This document shows, piece by piece, positions 7,116 to 15,106 of a stretch of DNA of 25,968 nt. Made by a program: the position numbers and the translations under genes. Under the pieces are notes generated by a model, which saw only the letters and a program-made list of their open reading frames with translations, was not told the origin of the DNA and ran no database searches. How positions within the stretch are numbered: position 1 is the first letter of the stretch; the number at the start of each line of letters is the position of its first letter. This DNA comes from an uncultured Clostridia bacterium (GTDB lineage: Bacteria; Bacillota; Clostridia; Oscillospirales; Acutalibacteraceae). Location: positions 1-25,968 of the forward strand of contig CALDOU010000079.1 of assembly GCA_937912175.1 (NCBI GenBank), in the 5' to 3' direction.

Positions 7116-8252
7116 TTAATCGGATAAAATAGCGGATATTAGTTTATCTGCTATTTTATTTATCTTTTTGTAATTCATGGCTGAAATATAGTATTTTTCT
7201 ATGTTATTGTGAATTTGATAAGCTTGGTTTAAACAAGATATAGACTCCTTTAAAAACTCTTTGCAGATTTTATTATTAAATTTTAAAGCATTTTTATGTT
7301 GATTAAGGATGGAAGTATCTAAATATTTTTTTGTTGGAATTTTTTTAAAAGTATATTCGGAATTTTTGAGTTTTAAATTTTTAAAATTATTTATAAAATT
7401 TGTATACTCATTGTTTCCTTTGATTATGAAGGACGTATTTAGCGAAGGAATAATCAGCGCTTCAATTTCTTTCCGGGGGTTGAATGGGGAAGGACAGACC
7501 AGTATATTATAATTAAATTCCAATGCTTTTTTTCTGATTTTTTGCAAAATATAGTTTCCTATAATGTTGTGGTTATCTTCAATTATAAAAATTGATGAGG
7601 TCTTTAATAAAACGCTTTCATCAAACGTAAGAATGCCTTTTGGTGTTACGGAACTTAAAAATCTAAAATTTTCTTTTCTTTCTTGTGTATTGTTTTTTGT
7701 TTTTTTGCTGAATATATTTTTTATTAATTTTTCGATATTTTTATCCAAATATAAAAAGTTTATGTTTTGAGATATGATGCTTTTTCTTTCTTGGTCTATA
7801 ATTCCATAGGCTTTTAAGTAACTTTTGGATTTTAAATGAAGCTTGCTGTTTTGAATGCAAAGGTTTAAAATTTCATTTTTGGATTTTTTTAATTTTTTTT
7901 CGTCCCAGCATTCCCCTAAATTTATAATTAAATCCGATACACCGGGAAAAGCGGGCTCAATAACGTGTGGAGCCGTTCCGTCTACAACAGCGGTTTTGAG
8001 TTTCGGAAGTATTACCGCATCTAATGATTCCGGGTCGGACGAACATTTTATTATTTCTGCCGATATATTATTTTTGGCGGCTTTTTGAGCTATTTTTTTC
8101 ATAATAGTGGATTTACCTGTTCCCGGTCCGCCTTTTAATATGTAACAAAACCACCCGTCTTTCGGAAAATATAAGTTATCATATAAAGAAAAAAATCCGT
8201 TTGTAGTATTGGCGGAAAGAAAAAATTGAGGAATTTTTAAAGAATTATTCAT
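7116..8252 (-). CDS. PRK06851-type P-loop ATPase of unknown function
   Basis: 378 residues. A clear Walker A, KGGPGTGKST, lies at about 41-50. Further motifs match a conserved Firmicutes family (PRK06851): CSSDPESLDAVILP, VVDGTAPHVIEP and PGVSDLIINLGE. The C-terminal half repeats the overall theme but its second P-loop (around TPKGILTFDE) is degenerate. No membrane segment or signal is visible. The start has a good AAGGAGTGG site. It is transcribed alone and divergently from priA. The biochemical role of the family is not established; it is often found in spore formers (recollection). Confidence 0.75.
   Translation of the reverse strand: MNNSLKIPQFFLSANTTNGFFSLYDNLYFPKDGWFCYILKGGPGTGKSTIMKKIAQKAAKNNISAEIIKCSSDPESLDAVILPKLKTAVVDGTAPHVIEPAFPGVSDLIINLGECWDEKKLKKSKNEILNLCIQNSKLHLKSKSYLKAYGIIDQERKSIISQNINFLYLDKNIEKLIKNIFSKKTKNNTQERKENFRFLSSVTPKGILTFDESVLLKTSSIFIIEDNHNIIGNYILQKIRKKALEFNYNILVCPSPFNPRKEIEALIIPSLNTSFIIKGNNEYTNFINNFKNLKLKNSEYTFKKIPTKKYLDTSILNQHKNALKFNNKICKEFLKESISCLNQAYQIHNNIEKYYISAMNYKKINKIADKLISAILSD
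7126..7157. terminator. Bidirectional terminator between convergent genes
   Basis: 13-bp stem AAAATAGCGGATA / TATCTGCTATTTT (one G-T pair), 6-nt loop, T-rich on both outer sides. It ends mrnC transcription on the plus strand and lies inside the last codons of the convergent gene at 7116-8252. Confidence 0.7.
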
Positions 8253-8325
8253 GAAAAACCACTCCTTATGGGAATATATTATGACGTGTTTTTAATAAAT
8301 GTGAGGAAATAAATGATTTAATTAT

Positions 8326-8354
8326 TTGACTATGATGACAAAACCGACTAATAT
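8326..8354 (+). promoter_or_regulatory. Probable priA promoter
   Basis: TTGACT at 8326-8331, 17-bp spacer, TAATAT (4/6) at 8349-8354, 40 bp before the priA ATG in the 142-bp divergent region. Confidence 0.5.
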
Positions 8355-8394
8355 GAAATTATAAGAAAAATCTTAAAGGTAGTGCGCTTTTAAA

Positions 8395-10863
8395 ATGATA
8401 AAAAAAATGACAGTCGCCAAAATTGCAGTAAGCAAATTGGGTTTTGAAAATGATATTCTATATAGTTATAGAATTCCGGAAAATTGTAAAAATATTGTTA
8501 AAGCGGGTCAAAGAGTAGTCATTCCTTTTGGTGTTGGAAATGCTAAAAGGACAGGATTTATTATGGAACTTTCGGAAAACGATAAGACCGAAAACTTGAA
8601 AGAAGTTTATGCGATTTTAGACCCCGAACCGTTTATTTCAGATGAATTGATAAATGTTATTAAATGGCTGAAAAGCAATTGCTTTTGTACTTATTTTGAA
8701 GCTGCAAAATCAGTGTTCCCCTGTGGGCTCGGTATGGGTATAAGCGGTATAAAATATAAGGTTTGTGATGATTTTGAAAATTGTTTAAGCAATTTAAATA
8801 AAGAAGAAATCTTGTTTTTGAAATGTATTAATAAAACATTTAAAGGGGTTTTTACTTTAAAAAATGTTTTGGATTCCAAAATAAAAAATTACAATAAAAT
8901 ATTAAATTCATTGATATCTCGGAAAATAATTTTTGAAGAGTTTGCCAATGTAAAAAATGTTGGAGAAAAAACTATTAAGTTTTTAAAAATCAATGAAAAA
9001 TGTCCTGTTAATTTTTCTTCTTTAACTCCCAAACAGCGGAATATTTATGATTATATAAAAAATAATGAAAGTTCTACCGTTAAGGAAGTTTGCTATTTTA
9101 CCGGTATTAGTGAATCTACGGTCAGAACATTGATAAAAAAGCAAGTTTTGATTTGCAATTCAAAATTTGAATATACAAGTCCCGAAAATGGTTTTATTGA
9201 AGATAATGTTTCGGAGTATATTGCCCCTAAATTGAATGCGAAACAACAGAAAGCTTTGGAAAGCCTTATGGCTACTTTAAAAAGAGGCCGATTTGGAATA
9301 TCTCTTCTTCATGGTGTTACAGGGAGCGGTAAAACTGAAGTTTTATTGAACCTTGTGGATCACGTTTTAAAATTAAATAAAAGCGTTATATTTATGGTTC
9401 CGGAGATAGCTCTTACATCTCAATTTGCCGAAGTATTTCGAAAAAGATATAAGAGCAATGTGGCGATAATTCACAGTAACCTTTCGGATTGGCAAAGATT
9501 TGATTATTGGAAAAAAATCAATGAGGGAAAATGTAACGTTATTTTAGGTACAAGAAGTGCTGTTTTTGCTCCCGCTAAAAATTTAGGCCTTATTGTAATT
9601 GATGAAGAACATGAGTATACATATAAATCTGAATCTTCTCCAAGGTTTAACGCTAAAGAGGTTGCTAAATATCGTTCTAAATATAATAATTCATTTCTTG
9701 TTTTTTCTTCCGCAACACCGTCTGTTGAAAGTTATTATAACGCCAAAATAGGAAATTATCATTTGGTTACCTTAAATCATAGATTTGGAGAGGCTAAAAT
9801 TCCGGATGTGCAAATTGTAGATATGAACGGAAAATCTGAAATTGTTGAAAGCAATCAATTAAGTGAGGAATTATTAGAGGCATTAAGAAAAAATTTAGTT
9901 AATAAAAAGCAATCTCTGATTTTTATAAACAGAAGGGGATACAGTACTTTTGCAAAATGCCGTAATTGCGGAGAGGTGTTAACATGCCCGAATTGTAGCG
10001 TTTCCCTTAATTATCATAAATCTAACGGAAGACTGATGTGCCATTATTGTGGACACAGTAAACCCTTTACGATTAAGTGTCCTAAATGCGAAAAAGATAA
10101 AGTTGTATATATGGGTTCCGGAACTCAAAAGATAGAAGATATTTTGTATAAAGATTTACCTAATGCCCGAATTTTAAGGATGGACTCCGACAATAAAAAT
10201 TTAAAAGAGTTTTATAGTACTTCATTTAAAGATTTTACCGAAGGAAAATATGATATTTTGGTGGGAACGCAAATGATTGCCAAAGGATTTAATTTTCCTA
10301 ATGTTACATTGGTGGGGGTGGTTTCCGCCGACCATTATTTATATAGCGAAGATTTCAGAAGTTATGAAAAGACTTTCTCATTATTAACTCAAGTATCAGG
10401 ACGCTCAGGCAGGTATAAAACTCCCGGTAAAGCTATAATTCAAACTTTTACTCCCGAATGTGAAATTTTTAAATTTGCCTCGGAACAAAATTATAATGAT
10501 TTTTTTAATCATGAGATATCAATGAGAAAATCTATGCTTTATCCGCCGTTTGCTGATATTTGTGTAATAGGTTTTGTTTCGGAAAATGAACGCAGCGTTT
10601 TGAATTTTGGAATTAATTTTTTTGAGTTTATAAAGAAAATCGCCAAGCAAAAATATCCTAAAATTCCCTTAAGAATTTTTCCGCCCGGAGTAGCTGCAGT
10701 AAAAAAAGTTTCCGGAAAGTATAGATATCGTATTGTTATGAAATGTAAAAACAATAAAGAATTCCGAAATTTGATTTCGGAATCTCTAACTGTATTTTTA
10801 AAAGAAAACAAACTTAAAAACGTGCACGTTTTTGCGGATATTAACCCCGATATGATTTTATAA
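8395..10863 (+). CDS. priA: Primosomal replication restart helicase PriA
   Basis: 822 residues, close to the usual length. The N-terminal DNA-binding domain begins VAKIAV (3'-end-binding fold), followed by a winged helix around 210-260. The helicase core has Walker A GVTGSGKT (307-314), DEEH (403-406), SATPS and the GTQMIAKGFNFPNVTLV / QVSGRSGR motifs. Eight Zn-ligand cysteines are all present (522, 525, 531, 534, 549, 552, 562, 565). PriA reloads the replisome at stalled forks. ATG 8395 is preceded by AAAGGTAGTG; an ATG four codons in is an alternative. Its 3' end overlaps mtnN tail-to-tail by 23 nt. Confidence 0.96.
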   Translation: MIKKMTVAKIAVSKLGFENDILYSYRIPENCKNIVKAGQRVVIPFGVGNAKRTGFIMELSENDKTENLKEVYAILDPEPFISDELINVIKWLKSNCFCTYFEAAKSVFPCGLGMGISGIKYKVCDDFENCLSNLNKEEILFLKCINKTFKGVFTLKNVLDSKIKNYNKILNSLISRKIIFEEFANVKNVGEKTIKFLKINEKCPVNFSSLTPKQRNIYDYIKNNESSTVKEVCYFTGISESTVRTLIKKQVLICNSKFEYTSPENGFIEDNVSEYIAPKLNAKQQKALESLMATLKRGRFGISLLHGVTGSGKTEVLLNLVDHVLKLNKSVIFMVPEIALTSQFAEVFRKRYKSNVAIIHSNLSDWQRFDYWKKINEGKCNVILGTRSAVFAPAKNLGLIVIDEEHEYTYKSESSPRFNAKEVAKYRSKYNNSFLVFSSATPSVESYYNAKIGNYHLVTLNHRFGEAKIPDVQIVDMNGKSEIVESNQLSEELLEALRKNLVNKKQSLIFINRRGYSTFAKCRNCGEVLTCPNCSVSLNYHKSNGRLMCHYCGHSKPFTIKCPKCEKDKVVYMGSGTQKIEDILYKDLPNARILRMDSDNKNLKEFYSTSFKDFTEGKYDILVGTQMIAKGFNFPNVTLVGVVSADHYLYSEDFRSYEKTFSLLTQVSGRSGRYKTPGKAIIQTFTPECEIFKFASEQNYNDFFNHEISMRKSMLYPPFADICVIGFVSENERSVLNFGINFFEFIKKIAKQKYPKIPLRIFPPGVAAVKKVSGKYRYRIVMKCKNNKEFRNLISESLTVFLKENKLKNVHVFADINPDMIL

Positions 10864-11539
10864 ATTCAGATAAAATCAAAGCAGAGTTTTGAGAAGATTT
10901 TTTTATGAACGATTTAAAGTCGCCGGTTGAGTTTTCGTTTGCCAAATCAGATATGCTCCTGATTATTCCGAAATCCACATTGTTTAGGTAGCAAACTTGT
11001 CCGATGCTTCCTGCTTCCATTTCACACGCCATACCGTTAAATTCATTTTTTAATTCATATAGTTTTTGAGAAGAATTTATAAACTGGTCTCCCGTTAAAA
11101 TATTTCCTGTGTGGATGTTTAAATCCATGATATTTTTGGCAGAATATAAAATTTTGTCATTAATCCATTTTGTGCATGGTATTTCAACAGCGTCAAACCC
11201 ACTTATTTGTCCTTTTTTTCTTCCCGGAAACACCGATACATCAAAATCATGCTGAATGACATTTTGAGCTATTACTATGTCTCCGATGTTTAAATTTTCT
11301 TCTATTCCTCCCGCTACTCCCACATTTAAAATCATATCCGGATGATATTTCAGTATTAAAGTTTGAGTACAGATTGCGGAATGAACTTTGCCAACTCCGC
11401 TCATGACAATTATGCAATTTATTCCAAACAAAACGCCTAAAGTAAATTCAAAAGAATTTACTTTTTCTTTTTTTATATTTTTCATGAATATCATTATTTC
11501 ATTCATTTCTTCGGGTTCCGCACATATGATTCCAATCAT
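10841..11539 (-). CDS. mtnN: 5'-methylthioadenosine/S-adenosylhomocysteine nucleosidase
   Basis: 232 residues, the normal MTAN length. The N-terminal GIICAEPEEM supplies the catalytic acid (Glu11 aligned to the family Glu12). VGVAGGI, ILTGDQFI, CEMEAGSIGQVC and RSISDLAN supply ribose and purine contacts and the catalytic Asp. It cleaves adenine from MTA and SAH in methyl-cycle and autoinducer metabolism. A GGAG site lies 8 nt before the ATG. It is a single gene, convergent with priA and with overlapping ends, so no separate terminator fits between them. Confidence 0.93.
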   Translation of the reverse strand: MIGIICAEPEEMNEIMIFMKNIKKEKVNSFEFTLGVLFGINCIIVMSGVGKVHSAICTQTLILKYHPDMILNVGVAGGIEENLNIGDIVIAQNVIQHDFDVSVFPGRKKGQISGFDAVEIPCTKWINDKILYSAKNIMDLNIHTGNILTGDQFINSSQKLYELKNEFNGMACEMEAGSIGQVCYLNNVDFGIIRSISDLANENSTGDFKSFIKKSSQNSALILSEFIKSYRG

Positions 11540-11669
11540 TTTAAATCTCCAAGATTTATGAATTTATTTTGTAATAAGTCACATAATAAAGTTGATGTTT
11601 ATATTAAAGTTTAAATTATTTGGTGTTATATTGCAAATTTAAATTAAAAAATTTTGGAGGTAAAAATTA

Positions 11670-12026
11670 ATGGAATACTTAAAGGCGTTTGTTGTAGGTG
11701 GGCTTATATGTTTAATCGCACAAATATTTATTGATAAAACCAAAGTAACCCCGGCAAGAATCTTGGTGGGGTTGGTTGTTAGCGGTGTGTTACTTACCGC
11801 TTTAGGTATTTATGAGCCACTGGCTGAATTTGCGGGTGCGGGAGCTACCGTTCCGCTTTGCGGATTTGGATATTTAATGGCCAAGGGTGTGGCGGAAGCT
11901 GTTCAAAAGCAGGGTGCATTAGGTATTATTACCGGAGGATTAACAGCCGGTGCGGCAGGAATATCCGCTGCTATATTTTGCGGATATTTGGCAGCGTTGT
12001 GTACTCGTTCCAAGGATAAGTCTTAA
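11670..12026 (+). CDS. spoVAE: Stage V sporulation protein AE
   Basis: 118 residues with about four hydrophobic segments. The sequence follows SpoVAE closely: an N-terminal FVVGGLICLIAQ, then IYEPLAEFAGAGATVPLCGFG, then AAGISAAIFCGYLAAL. SpoVA proteins form the channel that moves dipicolinate across the inner spore membrane. The start has TTTTGGAGG 9 nt upstream. Unusually it stands alone here, without spoVAC or spoVAD on either side. A forespore (sigma-G) promoter was looked for and only an unconvincing TATATTA was seen, so regulation is not read from sequence. Confidence 0.9.
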   Translation: MEYLKAFVVGGLICLIAQIFIDKTKVTPARILVGLVVSGVLLTALGIYEPLAEFAGAGATVPLCGFGYLMAKGVAEAVQKQGALGIITGGLTAGAAGISAAIFCGYLAALCTRSKDKS

Positions 12027-12034
12027 TTTGAAAG

Positions 12035-12064
12035 CTCTTACTGTTTAAACAAAAATAGTAAGAG
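12035..12064 (+). terminator. Hairpin after spoVAE
   Basis: CTCTTACT / AGTAAGAG with a 14-nt loop that contains the palindrome GTTTAAAC. It lies 9 nt after the spoVAE stop but has no T run, so it is a weak terminator candidate. Confidence 0.35.
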
Positions 12065-12086
12065 TATACTTACATAAAAGACGAAC

Positions 12087-12114
12087 TTGACATATTTTGT
12101 ATAAAGTTTATAAT
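12087..12114 (+). promoter_or_regulatory. Near-consensus promoter of the 12147 gene
   Basis: Perfect TTGACA at 12087-12092, 16-bp spacer, perfect TATAAT at 12109-12114. It is 33 bp before the ATG. An 11-bp direct repeat brackets the -10 (see next entry). Confidence 0.75.
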
Positions 12115-12127
12115 TGTTTTGTATAAA
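12095..12127 (+). repeat. 11-bp direct repeat bracketing the -10 box
   Basis: TTTTGTATAAA occurs at 12095-12105 and again at 12117-12127, 22 bp start to start, about two helical turns. One copy lies in the promoter spacer, the other just downstream of the -10. The spacing suits binding of a regulator on one DNA face; chance in AT-rich DNA is the alternative. Confidence 0.4.
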
Positions 12128-12146
12128 ATATAAGGGAGTGAATTTT

Positions 12147-13853
12147 ATGGGATTTTTAGATTGGTTCGGTGTAGGATCCGGGTTAGCTAAGGTTACGCTT
12201 ACGCCTATAGCGGGAAGAAACGAATTTTTAGAAAAAGAAGCTTTTTTAACGGATGAATTGACCAAAAATGTTATTAATGATTTATGGCATTATAAATTTG
12301 ACCTTAATACTTATCCGAGTCTTCTTTCTGACTATGTCAGAAATTCTCAAAATTATATTAATAAATCCACAGCGGAATTAAAAAACTATAGAAAAATCAT
12401 TGCGGAATGCGTTAAAAAATTATCCAAATACAAAGATATGGAGGGTGAAACAGAAGAGGTCCGAAAAGTAAAAGATCCTTTAATAAAAAAATTGAATAAT
12501 TCACTTAAAAATTTGAAAGCAATTAATGAATATATTATTCGTAAAAAATATACTAGAAAAGAGTTAAATGATAAATATAAAGAGCTTAATGAGCGATTTA
12601 CATTTGGTGCCAACAAACGTACCACACCTTCTCCCACCGATGCTTGGATGATTGGTGATTATGCAACCAATTTGAATAAAGTTTGTCTTAAAATTGGTAA
12701 TGGAACTCACCCTCTCCATTTATTAAGCATTTTAGGTGTTGTTAAAGAGCAGGTTAGTGACCATAAATATTATAAACCCAAAATTTCGGATAAAGCATCT
12801 CAACTTGTGTCAAAAGTTGTCCGCGCTGCTTTAACTTCTACCGGCGATGCTCTTCAATCAAGTGTTTATGTTGACCCTATTGAAAATATTTGGTTTAATG
12901 AGGACAAATTTTTAGGAAGTAGCTATGCCCATAGCGTTATTACTGCATTGAATTCATATGATGTTGCTTTAAACTCTTATCCTAAATCATTAGCCGATTA
13001 TGTTTCCGAATCTAAAAAATATATTAAAGAAATAGTTTCATTATTGACCTCATATCGCAAAATACTTGAAATTTTTAAGAAAACCAAAATTTCCATATCC
13101 GATTTGCAAAAAACAAAAGCTGCAATAATGGCAAATTTTAAATCACTATACGAAAAAAATATAGAAATTATTAAAGGTAAATTTAATGAAGATTATGTTA
13201 CAAAAAAACTGCAAGAATTTACAAGTAATGGATCCCCTATTGACGTATCAGGTTTAATGCTGGTTGAATTTGCCCAAGAATTTAACAAAGTGGTTAAATA
13301 TAGTTCAGAAGAATTAGACAAAGTTATAAATTTAGATTATGCAAAAAGAGATGAAAAGAAAGCTACCCAAGCCAATGTTAAAATTGATTATGATAAGTTG
13401 GAAATGAAAGCGGTTAAGGTAAATGTTTTTGGAAAAGAGATAAAATATAAAGAAAGCATTGAGGGAAATTTAAATGCTAAATTGAATAAAGAAAAAGATA
13501 AACTTCAAGATGCTGTCCAAAAAATTATTAATTCTACGAGAAAATATGTAGAAAAACTAACCAAAAAAGTTGATGGTATTGGCAGTGACAAGATTTTGAG
13601 TAAGTCTGCAATAGGAGAAGAAATTGGAAAATTAAAAACTGAATTTACAGAAAATACAATTGATTCTTTGGAAAAAAAATTTCTAACAATTGTTGAACAA
13701 TGTAAAACAAAAGTTGAAAGCATAGAAACATTAGAAGAGTTGGAAAGTAAAAAAGCAAGGGTTGAGGCTTTGAATAAAGAATTAGAAAAACATATTAAGG
13801 AATGCGATAAAGCCTTTAAAAAATTGAAATCAGACTGTAAAGGAATCAAGTGA
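12147..13853 (+). CDS. Unknown Lys-rich helical protein with an internal duplication
   Basis: 568 residues from the ATG at 12147, which follows AAGGGAGTG by 6 nt. There is no signal peptide or membrane segment. After MGFLDWFGVGSG, two diverged copies of a domain are visible. Copy 1 (about 34-185) has YPSLLSDYVRNSQNYI (56-71), NYRKII and YATNLNKV. Copy 2 (about 253-385) has YPKSLADYVSESKKYI (278-293), SYRKIL and FAQEFNKV. The C-terminal 170 residues are charged and likely coiled-coil. No family is recognised. It is a monocistronic gene with its own near-consensus promoter and a strong terminator, sitting between spoVAE and secreted-protein genes. A structural or injected/packaged role is possible but unsupported by motifs. 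Confidence 0.75.
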   Translation: MGFLDWFGVGSGLAKVTLTPIAGRNEFLEKEAFLTDELTKNVINDLWHYKFDLNTYPSLLSDYVRNSQNYINKSTAELKNYRKIIAECVKKLSKYKDMEGETEEVRKVKDPLIKKLNNSLKNLKAINEYIIRKKYTRKELNDKYKELNERFTFGANKRTTPSPTDAWMIGDYATNLNKVCLKIGNGTHPLHLLSILGVVKEQVSDHKYYKPKISDKASQLVSKVVRAALTSTGDALQSSVYVDPIENIWFNEDKFLGSSYAHSVITALNSYDVALNSYPKSLADYVSESKKYIKEIVSLLTSYRKILEIFKKTKISISDLQKTKAAIMANFKSLYEKNIEIIKGKFNEDYVTKKLQEFTSNGSPIDVSGLMLVEFAQEFNKVVKYSSEELDKVINLDYAKRDEKKATQANVKIDYDKLEMKAVKVNVFGKEIKYKESIEGNLNAKLNKEKDKLQDAVQKIINSTRKYVEKLTKKVDGIGSDKILSKSAIGEEIGKLKTEFTENTIDSLEKKFLTIVEQCKTKVESIETLEELESKKARVEALNKELEKHIKECDKAFKKLKSDCKGIK

Positions 13854-13882
13854 AGCGCTAAGTAATATTTTTATTAAAAAAC

Positions 13883-13921
13883 AGAAGTTCCGTTTATTGA
13901 ATATAGGTAAACGGAACTTCT
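13883..13921 (+). terminator. Terminator of the 12147 gene
   Basis: 14-bp perfect stem AGAAGTTCCGTTTA / TAAACGGAACTTCT with an 11-nt loop, 30 nt after the stop. The long GC-containing stem makes this convincing although the T run is interrupted. Confidence 0.75.
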
Positions 13922-13975
13922 AATATATAATTGATGAGAATGTTGTTTATATATTTAAAAACAATTCAAATAACA

Positions 13976-14005
13976 AAATATCCACCCATTTTAGGGTGGA
14001 TATTT
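13976..14005 (-). terminator. Terminator of the C39-like peptidase gene
   Basis: 12-bp perfect stem AAATATCCACCC / GGGTGGATATTT with a 6-nt loop. Read on the minus strand it lies 17 nt after the stop at 14022 and runs into a T-rich tail. Confidence 0.8.
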
Positions 14006-14021
14006 GTATGGTAAAACCTTA

Positions 14022-14789
14022 TTACATTAAAGCATAAATTGCATTGGGGTTGGCTTCCATTTCCGGAGTTTGCAACATTTTAACAACTATACCGGCGTGT
14101 TCATATTTAGTTCCGTTTTGCAATTTTTTACCGTCATAGTCATGCCATCTGTCATCTAATTTGTCTTTAGGAATGTATGTATAACATCCGCCTGTTGATG
14201 GATCCATAAAGAATATATTGTCTTTATTATATCCAATGGCTATGGCATAGTGTCCGCTTTCCCATTCATCTTTGTAAGGAGCGTTCAAATCGTAGTCTCC
14301 TGTTTCGGTAATGTCGTAACTCCACGCTTGTATTGCACATACAACGGGGTTTCCTTGATCAATTTCATTGATTAAGTTTTCGATTGTCATATTTTGGCGA
14401 ATTTCTGATTCAAAATATCTCTTTTCATCATCTAATCTTACGGCATTGAGGTAATTTGACATGTTAATCATGCTCGTGCCGACATTTTTATTTGAACCAA
14501 GTGCTTTGCTTGCATTATCTTCACGTATATCAAGCATATAATTGGCATAGCGCAAAAGTGATATTACGCATGCTGCACCGCAAGTATAATTGGTGGACTG
14601 GCGATATAACGGAAGGTGAAGTAATTTTTCGGGTTGACTGTCTGACCTTTGAGCATTAAAGGTGTAGAAACTTTCCCATCCGTCAAAATTATTTTTTTTG
14701 GCGTTTACGGCGTTTATTATTAAAACAGCGCCAACGGAAACAGCGGCCAAAGAGCCCAACGCTATTCCCCAAAATTTTTTCTTGTTCAT
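14022..14789 (-). CDS. Secreted or membrane-anchored C39-like cysteine peptidase
   Basis: 255 residues. The N-terminus (MNKKKFWGIALGS...) is basic followed by one hydrophobic segment to about residue 28, without a lipobox, so it is a signal peptide or anchor. The papain-like C39_2 domain (about 58-235) has LPLYRQSTNYTCGAAC with Gln64 and nucleophile Cys70, GHYAIAIGY with His180, and FFMDPSTGG with Asp196. The three catalytic residues are all intact. The start has AAGGAGGAGA. It has its own promoter on the minus strand and is divergent from the vWA surface protein. The substrate is unknown; leader-peptide or cell-surface protein processing are possibilities. Confidence 0.85.
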   Translation of the reverse strand: MNKKKFWGIALGSLAAVSVGAVLIINAVNAKKNNFDGWESFYTFNAQRSDSQPEKLLHLPLYRQSTNYTCGAACVISLLRYANYMLDIREDNASKALGSNKNVGTSMINMSNYLNAVRLDDEKRYFESEIRQNMTIENLINEIDQGNPVVCAIQAWSYDITETGDYDLNAPYKDEWESGHYAIAIGYNKDNIFFMDPSTGGCYTYIPKDKLDDRWHDYDGKKLQNGTKYEHAGIVVKMLQTPEMEANPNAIYALM

Positions 14790-14867
14790 AAAATCTCCTC
14801 CTTAATAAATAAAAAATTAAAAATAGCCACGACTATTTTGATAGAAAATACACAAATATTTTCTTAC

Positions 14868-14882
14868 GGGTATGTTATACCC
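14868..14882. promoter_or_regulatory. Operator-like palindrome over the C39-gene -10
   Basis: Perfect inverted repeat GGGTAT-GTT-ATACCC. It overlaps the -10 box (14874-14879) of the minus-strand promoter, the standard position for a repressor site. Its GC-rich ends stand out in an AT-rich region. Confidence 0.5.
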
Positions 14883-14902
14883 CACTTTGAATAGCATGTC
14901 AA
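14874..14902 (-). promoter_or_regulatory. Promoter of the C39-like peptidase gene
   Basis: On the minus strand: perfect TTGACA (14902-14897), exact 17-bp spacer, TATAAC (14879-14874, 5/6). It is 85 bp upstream of the ATG at 14789, leaving a 5' leader of about 77 nt. Confidence 0.75.
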
Positions 14903-14994
14903 GTTAAAATTTGGTTATTTTTTAATATAAATTTTTATATAATAATCACAAATAATGTTTGATGTAACAATTTATGTAAAAAATAAAAAATATA

Positions 14995-15023
14995 TTGTTT
15001 TTTCGATTAGCTTGTATTATAAT
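14995..15023 (+). promoter_or_regulatory. Possible promoter of the vWA surface protein
   Basis: TTGTTT (3/6) at 14995-15000, 17-bp spacer, perfect TATAAT at 15018-15023. It is 84 bp upstream of the ATG at 15107. The weak -35 suggests an activator or low basal use. Confidence 0.45.
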
Positions 15024-15106
15024 ATTCAAACAATATATTGTTTTTAAAAAACAAATCAAAAATTAGAGCGATTTTAACTAAATTTTGGGGGGGAGGAATT
15101 AGTGGT

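Larger units (their letters stand above)
14790..15106. promoter_or_regulatory. 317-bp divergent intergenic region
   Basis: No gene seen. It holds the ribosome site and promoter of the minus-strand C39-like gene with an operator-like palindrome over its -10, then a very AT-rich stretch and the weaker promoter and GGGGGGGAGGA ribosome site of the vWA gene. Confidence 0.7.

Noticed and set aside
13505..13849. Minus-strand frame opposite the 12147 gene
   Set aside because: Low-complexity complement of a Lys/Glu-rich gene; no ribosome site.
13883..14005. Two strong inverted repeats as ends of a small mobile element
   Set aside because: Their sequences differ, there is no transposase or target duplication, and each fits as a terminator for its own convergent gene.
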